A DNA stretch of 7,633 nucleotides from Dehalococcoidales bacterium (GTDB lineage Bacteria; Chloroflexota; Dehalococcoidia; Dehalococcoidales; UBA5760), in contig JAQTTS010000098.1 in NCBI GenBank assembly GCA_028710655.1, positions 1-7,633 of the forward strand, given 5' to 3'. Made by a program: the position numbers and the translations under genes. Below the pieces are notes generated by a model. It made no database searches and was not told the origin of the DNA. It was given only the letters and a program-made list of their open reading frames with translations. Of this stretch, positions 1-6,738 are shown in pieces (position 1 is the stretch's first letter; each line of letters opens with the position of its first letter).

Positions 1-575
1 GCTCCAACCTGAGATTTTACATCATCGCCGATGACCGGGAGCCCCTTCTCCTCCAAGCGTTTTTGCCAGTATTTTTCACGGGCGATAAAGACCGGAATAC
101 AATTGATTAAGCCGCAGCCTGCTGCCAGCACCTGTTCGACGTACCATTTGGTCGCTTCCTCACTGCCGACGGGCAGATAATTGAGTACCACATGAGTCTT
201 CGTTTCTTTGAGGATGCCGATAATATCAGCAGTGGGACCGGGTGCCTTTTCTATTATTTCGGAAAGATACTTACCCAGACCGTCATGGGTCATACCCCTG
301 TTTACCTTAACCCCTGTCGCAGGTACATCGGTAAACTTGAAGGTATTGTTCGGTTGAGCGAAGATTGCTTCCGCCAGATCCTTGCCGACCTTTAACTTAT
401 TGATATCGAAGGCAGCGACAAAATTTATGTCACTTATCCGGTATCCACCCAGGTTAACGTGCATCAACCCCGGCACAAATTCGTTTTCTTTCGCTTTCTT
501 GTAGTAATGGACACCCTGCACCAGGGATGAGGCACAATTACCTACCCCTATTATCGCTACGTTTATGTTCCCCAC
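1..575 (-). CDS. ino1: Inositol-3-phosphate synthase (myo-inositol-1-phosphate synthase), 5' part
   Basis: This gene runs off the left edge; 191 N-terminal codons are visible, about half of the usual 360-390 residues. The family converts D-glucose 6-phosphate to 1L-myo-inositol 3-phosphate using bound NAD, the first step to inositol lipids and other inositol compounds. The protein opens with the Rossmann nucleotide-binding motif [12 protein letters not shown] (about residues 9-20). It continues with family stretches [30 protein letters not shown] and [17 protein letters not shown], and a second conserved block around [15 protein letters not shown]. These match the actinobacterial/Chloroflexota type of Ino1. 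The start is GTG at 575: an in-frame TAA lies two codons upstream and no ATG occurs for more than 30 codons. A purine-rich ribosome site precedes it at 583-594. It lies 166 bp downstream of truB on the same strand, so it may be read through from the operon or have its own promoter; I see no convincing promoter in the gap. Confidence 0.93.
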   Translation of the reverse strand, partial: MGNINVAIIGVGNCASSLVQGVHYYKKAKENEFVPGLMHVNLGGYRISDINFVAAFDINKLKVGKDLAEAIFAQPNNTFKFTDVPATGVKVNRGMTHDGLGKYLSEIIEKAPGPTADIIGILKETKTHVVLNYLPVGSEEATKWYVEQVLAAGCGLINCIPVFIAREKYWQKRLEEKGLPVIGDDVKSQVG

Positions 576-741
576 GGTTTAACCCCTCTCCTTTCTTACC
601 ATAATTAGGTCTCTTCACGATTCAGATTGGTCAAGATAGTATGTCCAGGTTGACGACGCATACCAGTCTCGCCACCTATTGTATCTCTACTGTTGTACTC
701 CTATTTCGTCACCTCGCTACCGGATTAGCCGGAAACTTACC
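576..741. other. Intergenic gap between truB and ino1
   Basis: This 166-bp stretch lacks a convincing gene, terminator or promoter. On the minus strand a TACAAT (678-683) resembles a -10 box but has no -35 at a proper distance. A TTGACC near 630 is 21 nt from the nearest TAATTA, which is too far. A short CCGG/CCGG hairpin just after truB has no U-tract. Read-through from truB into ino1 is therefore possible. Confidence 0.5.
583..594 (-). promoter_or_regulatory. Ribosome binding site of ino1
   Basis: The minus strand reads AAAGGAGAGGGG here. GGAG ends 12 nt before the GTG start and the overlapping GAGG ends 9 nt before it. Together with the in-frame TAA just upstream of the GTG, this fixes the non-ATG start. 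Confidence 0.7.
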
Positions 742-1644
742 TTAGGCAAAGACCTTTTCCGGTTGCCACTCGTCTCTTTCCAGGTTGAAGCGTAACACGC
801 CCAGGAAGCAGCCGTCAAGGGTATAGGCCCGGCAATGGCTCCGATAAGAACAGCCTTCCTTATTGTCGCCATAGCCTCTCCTGAAGGCCACGGGGCACCC
901 ATTTCTAATGAGCTGACTGGCCTCATTATCAACGATAACAGCATCCCAGTCTATAAGCACATTATCAATGGGATAGACGAGACTCTGCCAGTAACCGTGG
1001 CGGCAGGCAGTCTCAAGCCGGTCTAAAGAAACCGCGTCTTTGATATCAAAGATACCGCACCTTAAACGGGAGAGACTGTTCAGGGTAGCTCCGCAACCCA
1101 GAGCCTTGCCTAAATCACAGGCCAGTGAGCGAATGTAGGTTCCCTTGCCGCATATTACTTCTACCGTAGCTACCGGCAGTTGCCAGTCGGTAAGCTTAAT
1201 ACTGTGGACAATAACCGGTCTGCTTTTCCTTTCAATCTCGATGCCGGCTCGTGCCAATTGATAGAGACGCCTGCCCTGATACTTAACGGCACTGTACATC
1301 GGCGGGACCTGCTCTATAGTACCACAGAAAGAGGTAAGCTCCGACTCCAGACGTCCCCGGCTGATTTTAGAGGGGTCTTCCTGTCGGATAATCTTACCGC
1401 TGGCGTCACCGGTATCAGTAGCCACTCCCAGTTCGATCTGAGCCCGATAAGTCTTGGTGGTGTCTACCAGAAACTCGACAATCCGGGTCCCCTTGCCCAG
1501 ACAGACCGGCAGGACTCCGGTAGCCTCCGGGTCAAGAGTGCCGGCATGTCCCACCCGCTTCTCTCCGGTCAGCCGCCTGACTCGGGCGACGACATCGAAG
1601 GACGTTATACCCCGGGGCTTTTTGATATTCAGTATGCCATCCAC
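742..1644 (-). CDS. truB: tRNA pseudouridine(55) synthase TruB
   Basis: TruB isomerises uridine 55 in the T-loop of elongator tRNAs to pseudouridine and also helps tRNA folding. The 300-residue length is normal. The N-terminus has the family opening GILNIKKPRGITSFDVV. The catalytic motif GHAGTLDPEATGVL follows, with the nucleophile Asp at residue 38. Further family blocks are PPMYSAVKYQGRRLYQLAR (about 114-132) and CGKGTYIRSLACDLG (165-179). The C-terminal 60 residues, ending in the GVLRF block, look like the small PUA-like TruB C-terminal domain. The start is GTG at 1644; an in-frame TAG lies three codons upstream and no ATG is available in this frame. The start is 2 nt after the rbfA stop (TGA, AT, GTG), and no strong Shine-Dalgarno is visible, so translation probably depends on ribosomes finishing rbfA. 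It is the last gene of the nusA operon here. Confidence 0.96.
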   Translation of the reverse strand: MDGILNIKKPRGITSFDVVARVRRLTGEKRVGHAGTLDPEATGVLPVCLGKGTRIVEFLVDTTKTYRAQIELGVATDTGDASGKIIRQEDPSKISRGRLESELTSFCGTIEQVPPMYSAVKYQGRRLYQLARAGIEIERKSRPVIVHSIKLTDWQLPVATVEVICGKGTYIRSLACDLGKALGCGATLNSLSRLRCGIFDIKDAVSLDRLETACRHGYWQSLVYPIDNVLIDWDAVIVDNEASQLIRNGCPVAFRRGYGDNKEGCSYRSHCRAYTLDGCFLGVLRFNLERDEWQPEKVFA

Positions 1645-1646
1645 AT

Positions 1647-2015
1647 TCAGTCTCTATTCTGTTCAGCGGTATTATCCCCGGTAGTCTGTTCAATTAGCTT
1701 TAGGATGTGATCCCCGCGCTTGATAGAATCATCCCATCTGAAGCTGAGCTCGGGAATACGCCGTAGCTTTAGACGCTGTGACATCTCATTACGCAGGTAG
1801 CCCGAAGCGGCCTCCAGTACCCCCAGTATTTCTCGATTTTCTTCCTCGCTACCGATATTACTGACGAATACCTTGGCATATTTAAGATCGGGGGAAGTAG
1901 ATACTTCGGTCACCGTAATAAGGGCACCAAGACGAGGGTCTTTGACCTGGTGCTGCAGTAATTCACTGAGCTCACGACGCATTAGTTTATTCACTTGCTC
2001 GATACGATGCGTCAC
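1647..2015 (-). CDS. rbfA: 30S ribosome-binding factor RbfA
   Basis: RbfA is a small KH-like protein that binds the immature 30S subunit and assists 16S rRNA 5' end processing, especially in the cold. The 122 residues span the normal family length. Conserved blocks are clear: RIEQVNKLMRREL at the N-terminus, VKDPRLGALITVTEV then SPDLKYAKVFVS (about 24-53), AASGYLRNEMSQRLKLR (about 69-85), and PELSFRWDDSIKRGDHILKLI (about 88-108), which ends the KH-like fold. A polar tail of about 12 residues follows. The start is GTG at 2015, supported by AGGA at 2022-2025 with a 6-nt spacing. It starts 21 nt after the infB stop, and its own stop is 2 nt before the truB start, so infB, rbfA and truB are surely co-transcribed. 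Confidence 0.96.
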   Translation of the reverse strand: MTHRIEQVNKLMRRELSELLQHQVKDPRLGALITVTEVSTSPDLKYAKVFVSNIGSEEENREILGVLEAASGYLRNEMSQRLKLRRIPELSFRWDDSIKRGDHILKLIEQTTGDNTAEQNRD

Positions 2016-2036
2016 AATATTTCCTGCTTAGGGCCG

Positions 2037-3872
2037 TTACCGTCTAGTTTCTGTCTTGAAAAACTCCAACACGTCGCCGACTTGAAAACTGTTGAAGTCC
2101 TTAATTCCCAGACCGCACTCGTAGCCCGCGGCTACCTCCTTGACATCATCCTTAAATCGCCTGAGACTACTGACGGTAGACTCGCATACCATCTGTTCCC
2201 CGCGCCGCAGCCTCACCGAAGCACCGCGGCTCACCTTGCCTTCGGTCACATAAGCCCCGGCCACTTTTTCCTTTTTGCCGGCAGTAAAGATATTCCGTAC
2301 CTCAGCCCGTCCCTCAATGACCTCAACATAAGAAGGCTCCAGCATGCCTTTGAGCGCACTGCTGACATCACTGATCAGGTCGTAGATTACATCATAAGAA
2401 CGAATGCTTATCCCCTCTATCTCAGCCAGATGCCGTGCTCGCGATCCGGTACTGACGCCAAATCCAATGATTATTCCCTTGGAGGCAGTGGCCAGCATAA
2501 CATCGGTTTCGGTAACATTACCGGTACCGCTGTGAATAACTCTAACCTTCACCTGTTCGGTCCCCAGTTCTTCCAGAGAGCCCTTTATCGGTTCAATACT
2601 GCCCTGAACATCGACCTTGATGATGATATTAAGTTCTTTCACCCGTCCGGTGCTGATCTGGTCGTAGAGATTACTGAGATTAACTGCCTTCGGCTCCTGG
2701 CGCTTCTCTGCCAGCCGTTTCTCGATCAGTTTCTGCGCCTGGCTTTCATTAGACACTGCCTTCAGGTTATCGCCCACCTGAGGCACGGAGCCTAAGCCCA
2801 GGATCTCTACCGGAGTAGCTGGCTCAGCCTTCCTCAATCTTTTGCCCATATCGTTGAACATAGCCTTTACCCTGCCCCAGGTGGTACCGACTACTATGGT
2901 TTCACCAAGCCTCAGTGTTCCCTCATTAATCAAAACTGTAGCCAGAGGCCCTTTGGCCTTGTCCATTTTAGCTTCAATAACTACCCCCAGTGCCGGCTGA
3001 GCAGGATCGGCTTTAAGCTCCTCCATCTCAGCGATGAGCAACAGGTTCTCCAGTAGCTCATGAATACCTGTTTTCTCTTTTGCTGAAATAGGAATACAGA
3101 TGGTATCTCCCCCCCACCCCTCAGCAACCAGACCAGCGTCAGCCAGTTGCTGCTTGGTCACCTCGACGTTGACCCCGGGCTTATCAACCTTATTTATGGC
3201 TACTACTATGGGGACGCCGGCAGCTCGGGCATGGGCAATAGCCTCCAGCGTCTGCGGCATTACCCCGTCATCGGCAGCTACTACCAGAATAACGATGTCG
3301 GTCACCTGCGCACCCCTGGCCCGCATCGCCGTGAAAGCCTCATGCCCCGGCGTGTCCAAAAAGGTAACCTTTTGACCGTTGACCTCCACTTGATAAGCAC
3401 CGATATGCTGGGTAATGCCGCCGGCTTCGGCCTCCATGACATTGGTCTGTCGAATAGCATCCAGAAGCCGGGTCTTGCCATGATTGACGTGTCCCATAAT
3501 GGTGACTACGGGAGGACGCAGCTTGAGACTCTTGAGCTCTTTACCAAGGAGGTCCTGTTCTTTCTTAGACCCGCTAACAGTACCACCTGGCTTTCTGGTT
3601 GCCCGGGTTTGTGGGGACGGCTGGTAACCGAGCCCGGTCGCTATCGCCGCTGCCAATTCATAATCGACTACCTGGTTGATATTGGCCATAACGCCACTTC
3701 GCATTAGTTGTTTAATAATATCTATTTCACTGGTGTGAAGAAGGTCAGCCAGCTGCCGTACGCTTATGTTGGCTGGAATTTCAACCGGGCGCGAAGATGC
3801 CGATGGCGAGCTACTACTCTGTCTGATGTCGGCAGGACCTGGATTGCTGTCGGAATTGTTTGCTCTTACCAT
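2037..3872 (-). CDS. infB: Translation initiation factor IF-2
   Basis: IF-2 is the GTPase that delivers formyl-Met-tRNA to the 30S subunit and promotes 50S joining. At 611 residues it is a short form. A Ser/Pro-rich start (1-28) leads to a single IF2N module (about 29-85) and a linker. The G domain follows: G1 at 127-134, switch-I GGIT at 151-154, G3 DTPGHE at 173-178 with the catalytic His 177, G4 NKVD at 227-230, and G5 SAK at 263-265. Domain II spans about 290-380, domain III about 400-500 ([16 protein letters not shown]), and the initiator-tRNA-binding domain IV about 510-605 ([32 protein letters not shown]). The oddity is in G1, which reads GHVNHGKT instead of the near-universal GHVDHGKT: codon 130 is AAT at 3483-3485. 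All other GTPase motifs are intact, so the gene looks functional. The ATG start has GGGAG at 3881-3885 with an 8-nt spacing and lies 3 nt after the ylxR stop. Confidence 0.98.
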   Translation of the reverse strand: MVRANNSDSNPGPADIRQSSSSPSASSRPVEIPANISVRQLADLLHTSEIDIIKQLMRSGVMANINQVVDYELAAAIATGLGYQPSPQTRATRKPGGTVSGSKKEQDLLGKELKSLKLRPPVVTIMGHVNHGKTRLLDAIRQTNVMEAEAGGITQHIGAYQVEVNGQKVTFLDTPGHEAFTAMRARGAQVTDIVILVVAADDGVMPQTLEAIAHARAAGVPIVVAINKVDKPGVNVEVTKQQLADAGLVAEGWGGDTICIPISAKEKTGIHELLENLLLIAEMEELKADPAQPALGVVIEAKMDKAKGPLATVLINEGTLRLGETIVVGTTWGRVKAMFNDMGKRLRKAEPATPVEILGLGSVPQVGDNLKAVSNESQAQKLIEKRLAEKRQEPKAVNLSNLYDQISTGRVKELNIIIKVDVQGSIEPIKGSLEELGTEQVKVRVIHSGTGNVTETDVMLATASKGIIIGFGVSTGSRARHLAEIEGISIRSYDVIYDLISDVSSALKGMLEPSYVEVIEGRAEVRNIFTAGKKEKVAGAYVTEGKVSRGASVRLRRGEQMVCESTVSSLRRFKDDVKEVAAGYECGLGIKDFNSFQVGDVLEFFKTETRR

Positions 3873-3875
3873 AGG

Positions 3876-4163
3876 CTACTCTCCCGCAAGGTCTTTGCTG
3901 TAATTCATAAGCCGTTCCCGATTTTCCTTGGTAATAGTGGTCCGCAGAGTATAATCCAGCCGATTACTCATTAATCCGGCTTTCCAACACTCGATATTAC
4001 GGCACAAATAAGCACCACGCCCCGGTTTCCTGCCGCTGGTATCAATCTCGATGGCCCCGTCGGAAACACAGACCAGCCGGGTCAGCTCACGCTTCGGTTT
4101 TACCTGACGACAGGCCACGCAGGTACGCTGCGGTATATGTCGACTAATACTCTTCGTCATCAT
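3876..4163 (-). CDS. ylxR: YlxR/RnpM family RNA-binding protein (DUF448)
   Basis: YlxR is a small basic protein usually encoded between nusA and infB. In Bacillus subtilis it has been reported to bind RNase P RNA and modulate RNase P (renamed RnpM), and also to affect gene expression more widely. The family hallmarks are present: [19 protein letters not shown] near the N-terminus with the CxxC pair, a Leu/Val-rich strand, then [12 protein letters not shown], the basic RNA-binding patch. About 95 residues is the normal size. The start is uncertain by one or two codons: ATG at 4163, ATG at 4160, or TTG at 4166. I chose 4163, which has GAG 4 nt upstream. It overlaps the end of nusA by 20 bp in another frame, which implies translational coupling. 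The L7Ae-like ylxQ gene that follows ylxR in many Firmicutes is absent; infB comes next after 3 nt. Confidence 0.93.
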   Translation of the reverse strand: MMTKSISRHIPQRTCVACRQVKPKRELTRLVCVSDGAIEIDTSGRKPGRGAYLCRNIECWKAGLMSNRLDYTLRTTITKENRERLMNYSKDLAGE

Positions 4164-5562
4164 CAATCTCTATACCACCCGGCATTCGGCGCAGTCTTTT
4201 GATTTTGATGCCGTCCTCAGCACTTTCTTTGTCGGAAACACCCTTTTTCTTTTTCTTCTTTAACTTCGCCCCGGGCTTAATCGGCTGTGGAACTGCAATT
4301 TCTTCAGCAAATCTAATCCGGGTTTTCTCAGCGGCTACCTTAGGCTGGGCAGTGATCGCAGGGATGTCGGTGCTTATCGGTTGCAGTGGTATACCGACCT
4401 CTTCTTCCTCCTCTGCCTCAGCAATATCTATCCGGGCCGGCTCTTCAACAGCCGGTATTTCGCCGCTAATCTCCTCACCAACCGCAGCTGCTTCCTCCGC
4501 CTCGGCCGCTAGCGGCCTGGCCTGCGCCTCAGCCTCCGCCTCCGAAGCGCTCTTGATATCGATACGCAATCCGGTGAGTTTAGCAGCCAGCCTGACGTTT
4601 TGCCCTTCTCTGCCGATAGCTAACGAGAGTTGGCCGTCAGGAACAATCGCAGTAGCCGAATCTCCATTTACCGCAACACTTAGTACCTTGGCGGGGCTGA
4701 GAGCACTGGCGATATAAGCGGGGGCATTCATGCTCCACATTACGACGTCTATCTTTTCCCCATTTAGCTCATTAACGATATTCTGTATCCGAATACCGCG
4801 CAGCCCGACACAGCAGCCGACCGGATCGATGCCTTCCTGACGGGCGGCTACTGCTACCTTGCTCCGATAGCCGGCTTCACGGGCTACCGATACCAGCTCG
4901 ACTGCGCCGCTGCTGATTTCGGGGACTTCCAATTCAAAAAGACGCCGTAGTAGATTCGGGTGAGAACGTGATACTATCACCAAGGGCCCTCTAGGATTCT
5001 GGGCTACTTCCAGGAGATAGACCCTGATTCTCTGTCCCAGCCGGTACCTCTCGTTATGCATCTGCTCGGCCGCCGGCAGTACTGCCTCCGCCCTGCCCAA
5101 ATCAATGGAAACCTGCTTGGGCTCAATACGCCGTACTACCCCGGTGATAAGGTTCCCTTCCTTATCGGCGTATTCCTCGAATATGGCGTTGTGCTCCGCT
5201 TCATGAAGTCGCTGCAGGATAACCTGTTTGGCTGTTTGAGCAGCAATACGTCCGGCATTGTGAGGGGTATCCTCAACCTCGATAATGTCCCCCAGCTTAA
5301 CGTCCGGCTTGATCTCCTTTGCCTTGCTCAATGATATCTCACGGCGGTGATCCGATGGCTGCTCGACCACGGACTTCTCAGCCCATACCTGCACCGCTCC
5401 GGTATTGGGGTTAATCTTGACCGAGATATTCTGATTGGCGGCAAAGCTGTCCTTCTTGTAGGCCGACACCAGGGCTGTCTCGACTGCCTTGATGACTACC
5501 TCCTGAGGAAGGTTCTTCTCGGCTGAGAGCTGCGTAATGGCGAGCACAAAGTCGCTTTTCAT
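4144..5562 (-). CDS. nusA: Transcription termination/antitermination factor NusA
   Basis: NusA binds RNA polymerase near the RNA exit channel, prolongs pauses, stimulates intrinsic termination and takes part in rRNA antitermination. Residues 1-128 form the polymerase-binding N-terminal domain. The S1 domain follows (about 135-199), then KH1 (about 205-280, with [14 protein letters not shown]) and KH2 (about 285-340, with [17 protein letters not shown]). This core is complete. Beyond it is a tail of about 130 residues (341-472) of low complexity: a Glu/Ala-rich part to about 390, a Pro/Ile part, a run of six Lys at 435-440, and a very acidic end (EIDDDEEY). It does not resemble the acidic repeats of E. 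coli NusA. The start is ATG at 5562; the in-frame TAA nine codons upstream leaves no alternative. A canonical Shine-Dalgarno at good distance is lacking, but a 25-codon ORF stops on this ATG (ATGA overlap). It is the first large gene of the operon; rimP, its usual upstream neighbour, is missing. Confidence 0.98.
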   Translation of the reverse strand: MKSDFVLAITQLSAEKNLPQEVVIKAVETALVSAYKKDSFAANQNISVKINPNTGAVQVWAEKSVVEQPSDHRREISLSKAKEIKPDVKLGDIIEVEDTPHNAGRIAAQTAKQVILQRLHEAEHNAIFEEYADKEGNLITGVVRRIEPKQVSIDLGRAEAVLPAAEQMHNERYRLGQRIRVYLLEVAQNPRGPLVIVSRSHPNLLRRLFELEVPEISSGAVELVSVAREAGYRSKVAVAARQEGIDPVGCCVGLRGIRIQNIVNELNGEKIDVVMWSMNAPAYIASALSPAKVLSVAVNGDSATAIVPDGQLSLAIGREGQNVRLAAKLTGLRIDIKSASEAEAEAQARPLAAEAEEAAAVGEEISGEIPAVEEPARIDIAEAEEEEEVGIPLQPISTDIPAITAQPKVAAEKTRIRFAEEIAVPQPIKPGAKLKKKKKKGVSDKESAEDGIKIKRLRRMPGGIEIDDDEEY

Positions 5563-5636
5563 CTTTCGCTTAAGCCCCCCAATTTTTTATCCCTATAGAA
5601 CAAAAAAGTGGGATTCAAACCCACTTCGCAACTCAT
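5559..5636 (-). CDS. Putative 25-codon upstream ORF in the nusA leader
   Basis: This small ORF starts at ATG 5636 and ends in TGA at 5559-5561, overlapping the nusA start by four bases (ATGA), in a different frame from nusA. The product would start MSCEVGLNPTFLFYR and end LGGLSER; I recognise no family. It has a good ribosome site, AGGTGA at 5640-5645, 3 nt before its ATG. It occupies almost all of the transcript between the predicted promoter and nusA, and the terminator-like hairpin lies within its codons 4-11. Such a position suggests a leader peptide that delivers ribosomes to nusA or whose translation opens the hairpin. A chance ORF cannot be excluded for so few codons. It sits where rimP would normally be but shows no likeness to it. 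Confidence 0.45.
   Translation of the reverse strand: MSCEVGLNPTFLFYRDKKLGGLSER
5598..5626 (-). terminator. Intrinsic-terminator-like hairpin in the nusA leader (possible attenuator)
   Basis: On the minus strand a 7-bp perfect stem, AAGTGGG (5620-5626) with CCCACTT (5606-5612), encloses the loop TTTGAAT. It runs directly into TTTT, a G, and TTCT. This is a recognisable but modest intrinsic terminator: four GC pairs, and an interrupted distal U-tract. Weak hairpins and interrupted U-tracts are features described for NusA-dependent terminators. It lies about 20 nt downstream of the predicted transcription start and 36 nt upstream of nusA, so it would act inside the operon leader rather than at the end of the kinase gene. 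Confidence 0.6.
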
Positions 5637-5639
5637 TCT

Positions 5640-5645
5640 TCACCT
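5640..5645 (-). promoter_or_regulatory. Ribosome binding site of the nusA leader ORF
   Basis: The minus strand reads AGGTGA, six bases complementary to the conserved UCACCU at the 16S rRNA 3' end, 3 nt before ATG 5636. It lies at or just after the predicted transcription start, so the transcript would begin almost directly with a ribosome site. It is a clearer ribosome site than anything directly before nusA. Confidence 0.5.
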
Positions 5646-5651
5646 GACCGG

Positions 5652-5681
5652 ATTATAACATAATCAGCTTTTGATGTGCAA
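5652..5681 (-). promoter_or_regulatory. Sigma-70-type promoter of the nusA operon
   Basis: On the minus strand a perfect -10 box TATAAT (5652-5657) is preceded by TGT (5658-5660), giving the extended -10 TGTTATAAT. A partial -35, TTGCAC (5676-5681), lies 18 nt upstream. The predicted start of transcription is near 5645, leaving a leader of about 83 nt before nusA. No other promoter is evident within the operon, so this probably drives nusA through truB. Confidence 0.75.
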
Positions 5682-5707
5682 TAATGTAACCCTCTTCCTA
5701 AATGACA

Positions 5708-5737
5708 CCCGGCTCTCTCCACCGCCGGCCGGCCGGG
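5708..5737. repeat. GC-rich inverted repeat after the kinase gene
   Basis: The 12-bp palindrome CCGGCCGGCCGG (5725-5736) sits inside a larger dyad, CCCGGC (5708-5713) with GCCGGG (5732-5737). On the minus strand the dyad is followed by TGTCATTT, too poor in T for a standard intrinsic terminator. It could still slow polymerase at the end of the kinase transcript before the nusA promoter begins. Confidence 0.35.
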
Positions 5738-5774
5738 GCAGGTTGATATTCAGTTACTAATGCTCCAGGAGGCG

Positions 5775-6701
5775 CTAGCCAGAGTATTTATCGAGCCTCT
5801 CCTGGAATTCCTGCTGGCTAAAATGGTATTCCTGAGTACCGTAGTACTCCACGGCGAAGGAGGCGCAGACCCCTCCCATCCTAGCGCACTGTTCGATGCT
5901 CCTGCCTTCAATCAACCCTTTAATCAGGCCGGCCCGGTAGGCATCGCCGGCTCCGGTCGGGTCCAGAACCTCCCTTGCTTTAGCAGCAGGGATGTTAATC
6001 TCACTGCATCCGGTACAGACCCGGGAGCCTATTTCACCCAGTGTGGTAATAACAGTCTCCACCTTCTTGAGCAGCGTTTTTCTATCGAGGCCGGTTTTGT
6101 TAAAAATCATTTCCAGTTCGTAATCATTGGAGATCAGTATCCTTGCGCCGTCTATCCCCCCGATGAGATCTTTCTTGTTCCACATCGGTAGTGACTGTCC
6201 GGGGTCAAAAATATAGTCGATACCCCTGGACTTACAGCTCCGCGGGTAATTCATCATATCCTCGAGATTACCCGGGGCGATAATGACGATGCTGTCTTTG
6301 GGGTTAACCCTGTCGAAGTTAAAGCAGGAGGGGTATTTCATGGCACCGGGGTTAAAACCGGTGATCTGATTGTCGGCACGGTCGGTGGTGATGTAGGCAC
6401 TGGCGGTGAACTCATCTTCAATAATCCTGATGCCGTCGCAGGCGATATTCTTTGCCGCCAGCCAGTCGAAGTATCTCTGGTAGTCACGGCCGACGGCAGC
6501 CAGAACGATCGGCCTTTCTCCCAGTAGCGAGAGCGCGTAGGCAATGTTGCCCGCGGTACCGCCGAGCCTCTCGACCATACCGTTCACGGTAAAAGAAACG
6601 TTTAAAACGTGCAGTTTATCAGGAAGGATGTGGTCGGCGAAGTACTCCGGAAAGTCCATGATTCTGTCGTAGGCTAAAGAGCCGGAAACAATGATACTCA
6701 T
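5775..6701 (-). CDS. PfkB-family carbohydrate or nucleoside kinase (adenosine-kinase-like)
   Basis: This is a complete 308-residue ribokinase-fold kinase, normal for the family, which phosphorylates sugars or nucleosides with ATP. The N-terminal strand VSGSLAYDRI carries the early Asp 12 seen at the substrate site. Signature 1 is GGTAGNIAYALSLLG (47-61). The ND-Y-E motif at 192-195 matches the NxxE Mg/phosphate motif. Signature 2 is DPTGAGDAYRAGL (247-259), with Asp 253 as the expected catalytic base. The overall pattern, including TTDRADNQITGFNPGAM, reminds me of adenosine/nucleoside kinase-like members rather than phosphofructokinase, but the substrate cannot be read from the sequence. The start is ATG at 6701. 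No Shine-Dalgarno precedes it, and the predicted promoter places transcription start only about 2 nt upstream, so the mRNA may be leaderless. It is transcribed toward nusA but separated by 212 bp with a new promoter. Confidence 0.92.
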   Translation of the reverse strand: MSIIVSGSLAYDRIMDFPEYFADHILPDKLHVLNVSFTVNGMVERLGGTAGNIAYALSLLGERPIVLAAVGRDYQRYFDWLAAKNIACDGIRIIEDEFTASAYITTDRADNQITGFNPGAMKYPSCFNFDRVNPKDSIVIIAPGNLEDMMNYPRSCKSRGIDYIFDPGQSLPMWNKKDLIGGIDGARILISNDYELEMIFNKTGLDRKTLLKKVETVITTLGEIGSRVCTGCSEINIPAAKAREVLDPTGAGDAYRAGLIKGLIEGRSIEQCARMGGVCASFAVEYYGTQEYHFSQQEFQERLDKYSG

Positions 6702-6709
6702 TGATTTCT

Positions 6710-6738
6710 ATTCTAACCTTCCCCACATACCTTTGCAA
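6710..6738 (-). promoter_or_regulatory. Promoter of the PfkB-family kinase gene
   Basis: On the minus strand TTGCAA (6733-6738) and TAGAAT (6710-6715) are separated by exactly 17 nt; they match the -35 and -10 consensus at 4/6 and 5/6 positions. The expected transcription start is near 6703, about 2 nt before the ATG at 6701. This agrees with the lack of a ribosome binding site. Confidence 0.55.

Noticed and set aside
192..395. 67-codon plus-strand ORF opposite ino1
   Set aside because: It is antisense to a strongly conserved Ino1 segment and has no family features.
610..683. Possible ino1 promoter in the truB-ino1 gap (TACAAT at 678-683; TTGACC near 630 with TAATTA)
   Set aside because: The -10-like box has no -35 at 16-18 nt, and the second pair has a 21-nt spacer, so neither is a convincing promoter.
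1995..2795. 266-codon plus-strand ORF antisense to infB and rbfA
   Set aside because: Its protein has no recognisable family features, it lies entirely opposite well-conserved genes, and no promoter or ribosome site supports it.
4240..4268. Programmed frameshift in the AAG/AAA lysine run of nusA
   Set aside because: The in-frame heptamer is G AAA AAG rather than A AAA AAG, no strong downstream stem was seen, and the frame continues normally to a plausible C-terminus.
4199..4717. 172-codon plus-strand ORF opposite the NusA tail
   Set aside because: It mirrors the Ala/Glu/Lys-rich low-complexity tail, which gives long Ser/Phe/Ala antisense frames by composition alone.
5585..5617. ATCCC/GGGAT pairing as an antiterminator in the nusA leader
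   Set aside because: Its downstream arm is transcribed only after polymerase has passed the U-tract, so it could not prevent termination.
5606..5626. tRNA T-arm-like hairpin (GTGGG, loop TTTGAAT, CCCAC) on the minus strand upstream of nusA
   Set aside because: The loop has T where the T-arm has the conserved C56, there is no acceptor stem partner for the following T-run, and no D-arm or anticodon arm precedes it. A terminator hairpin explains it better.
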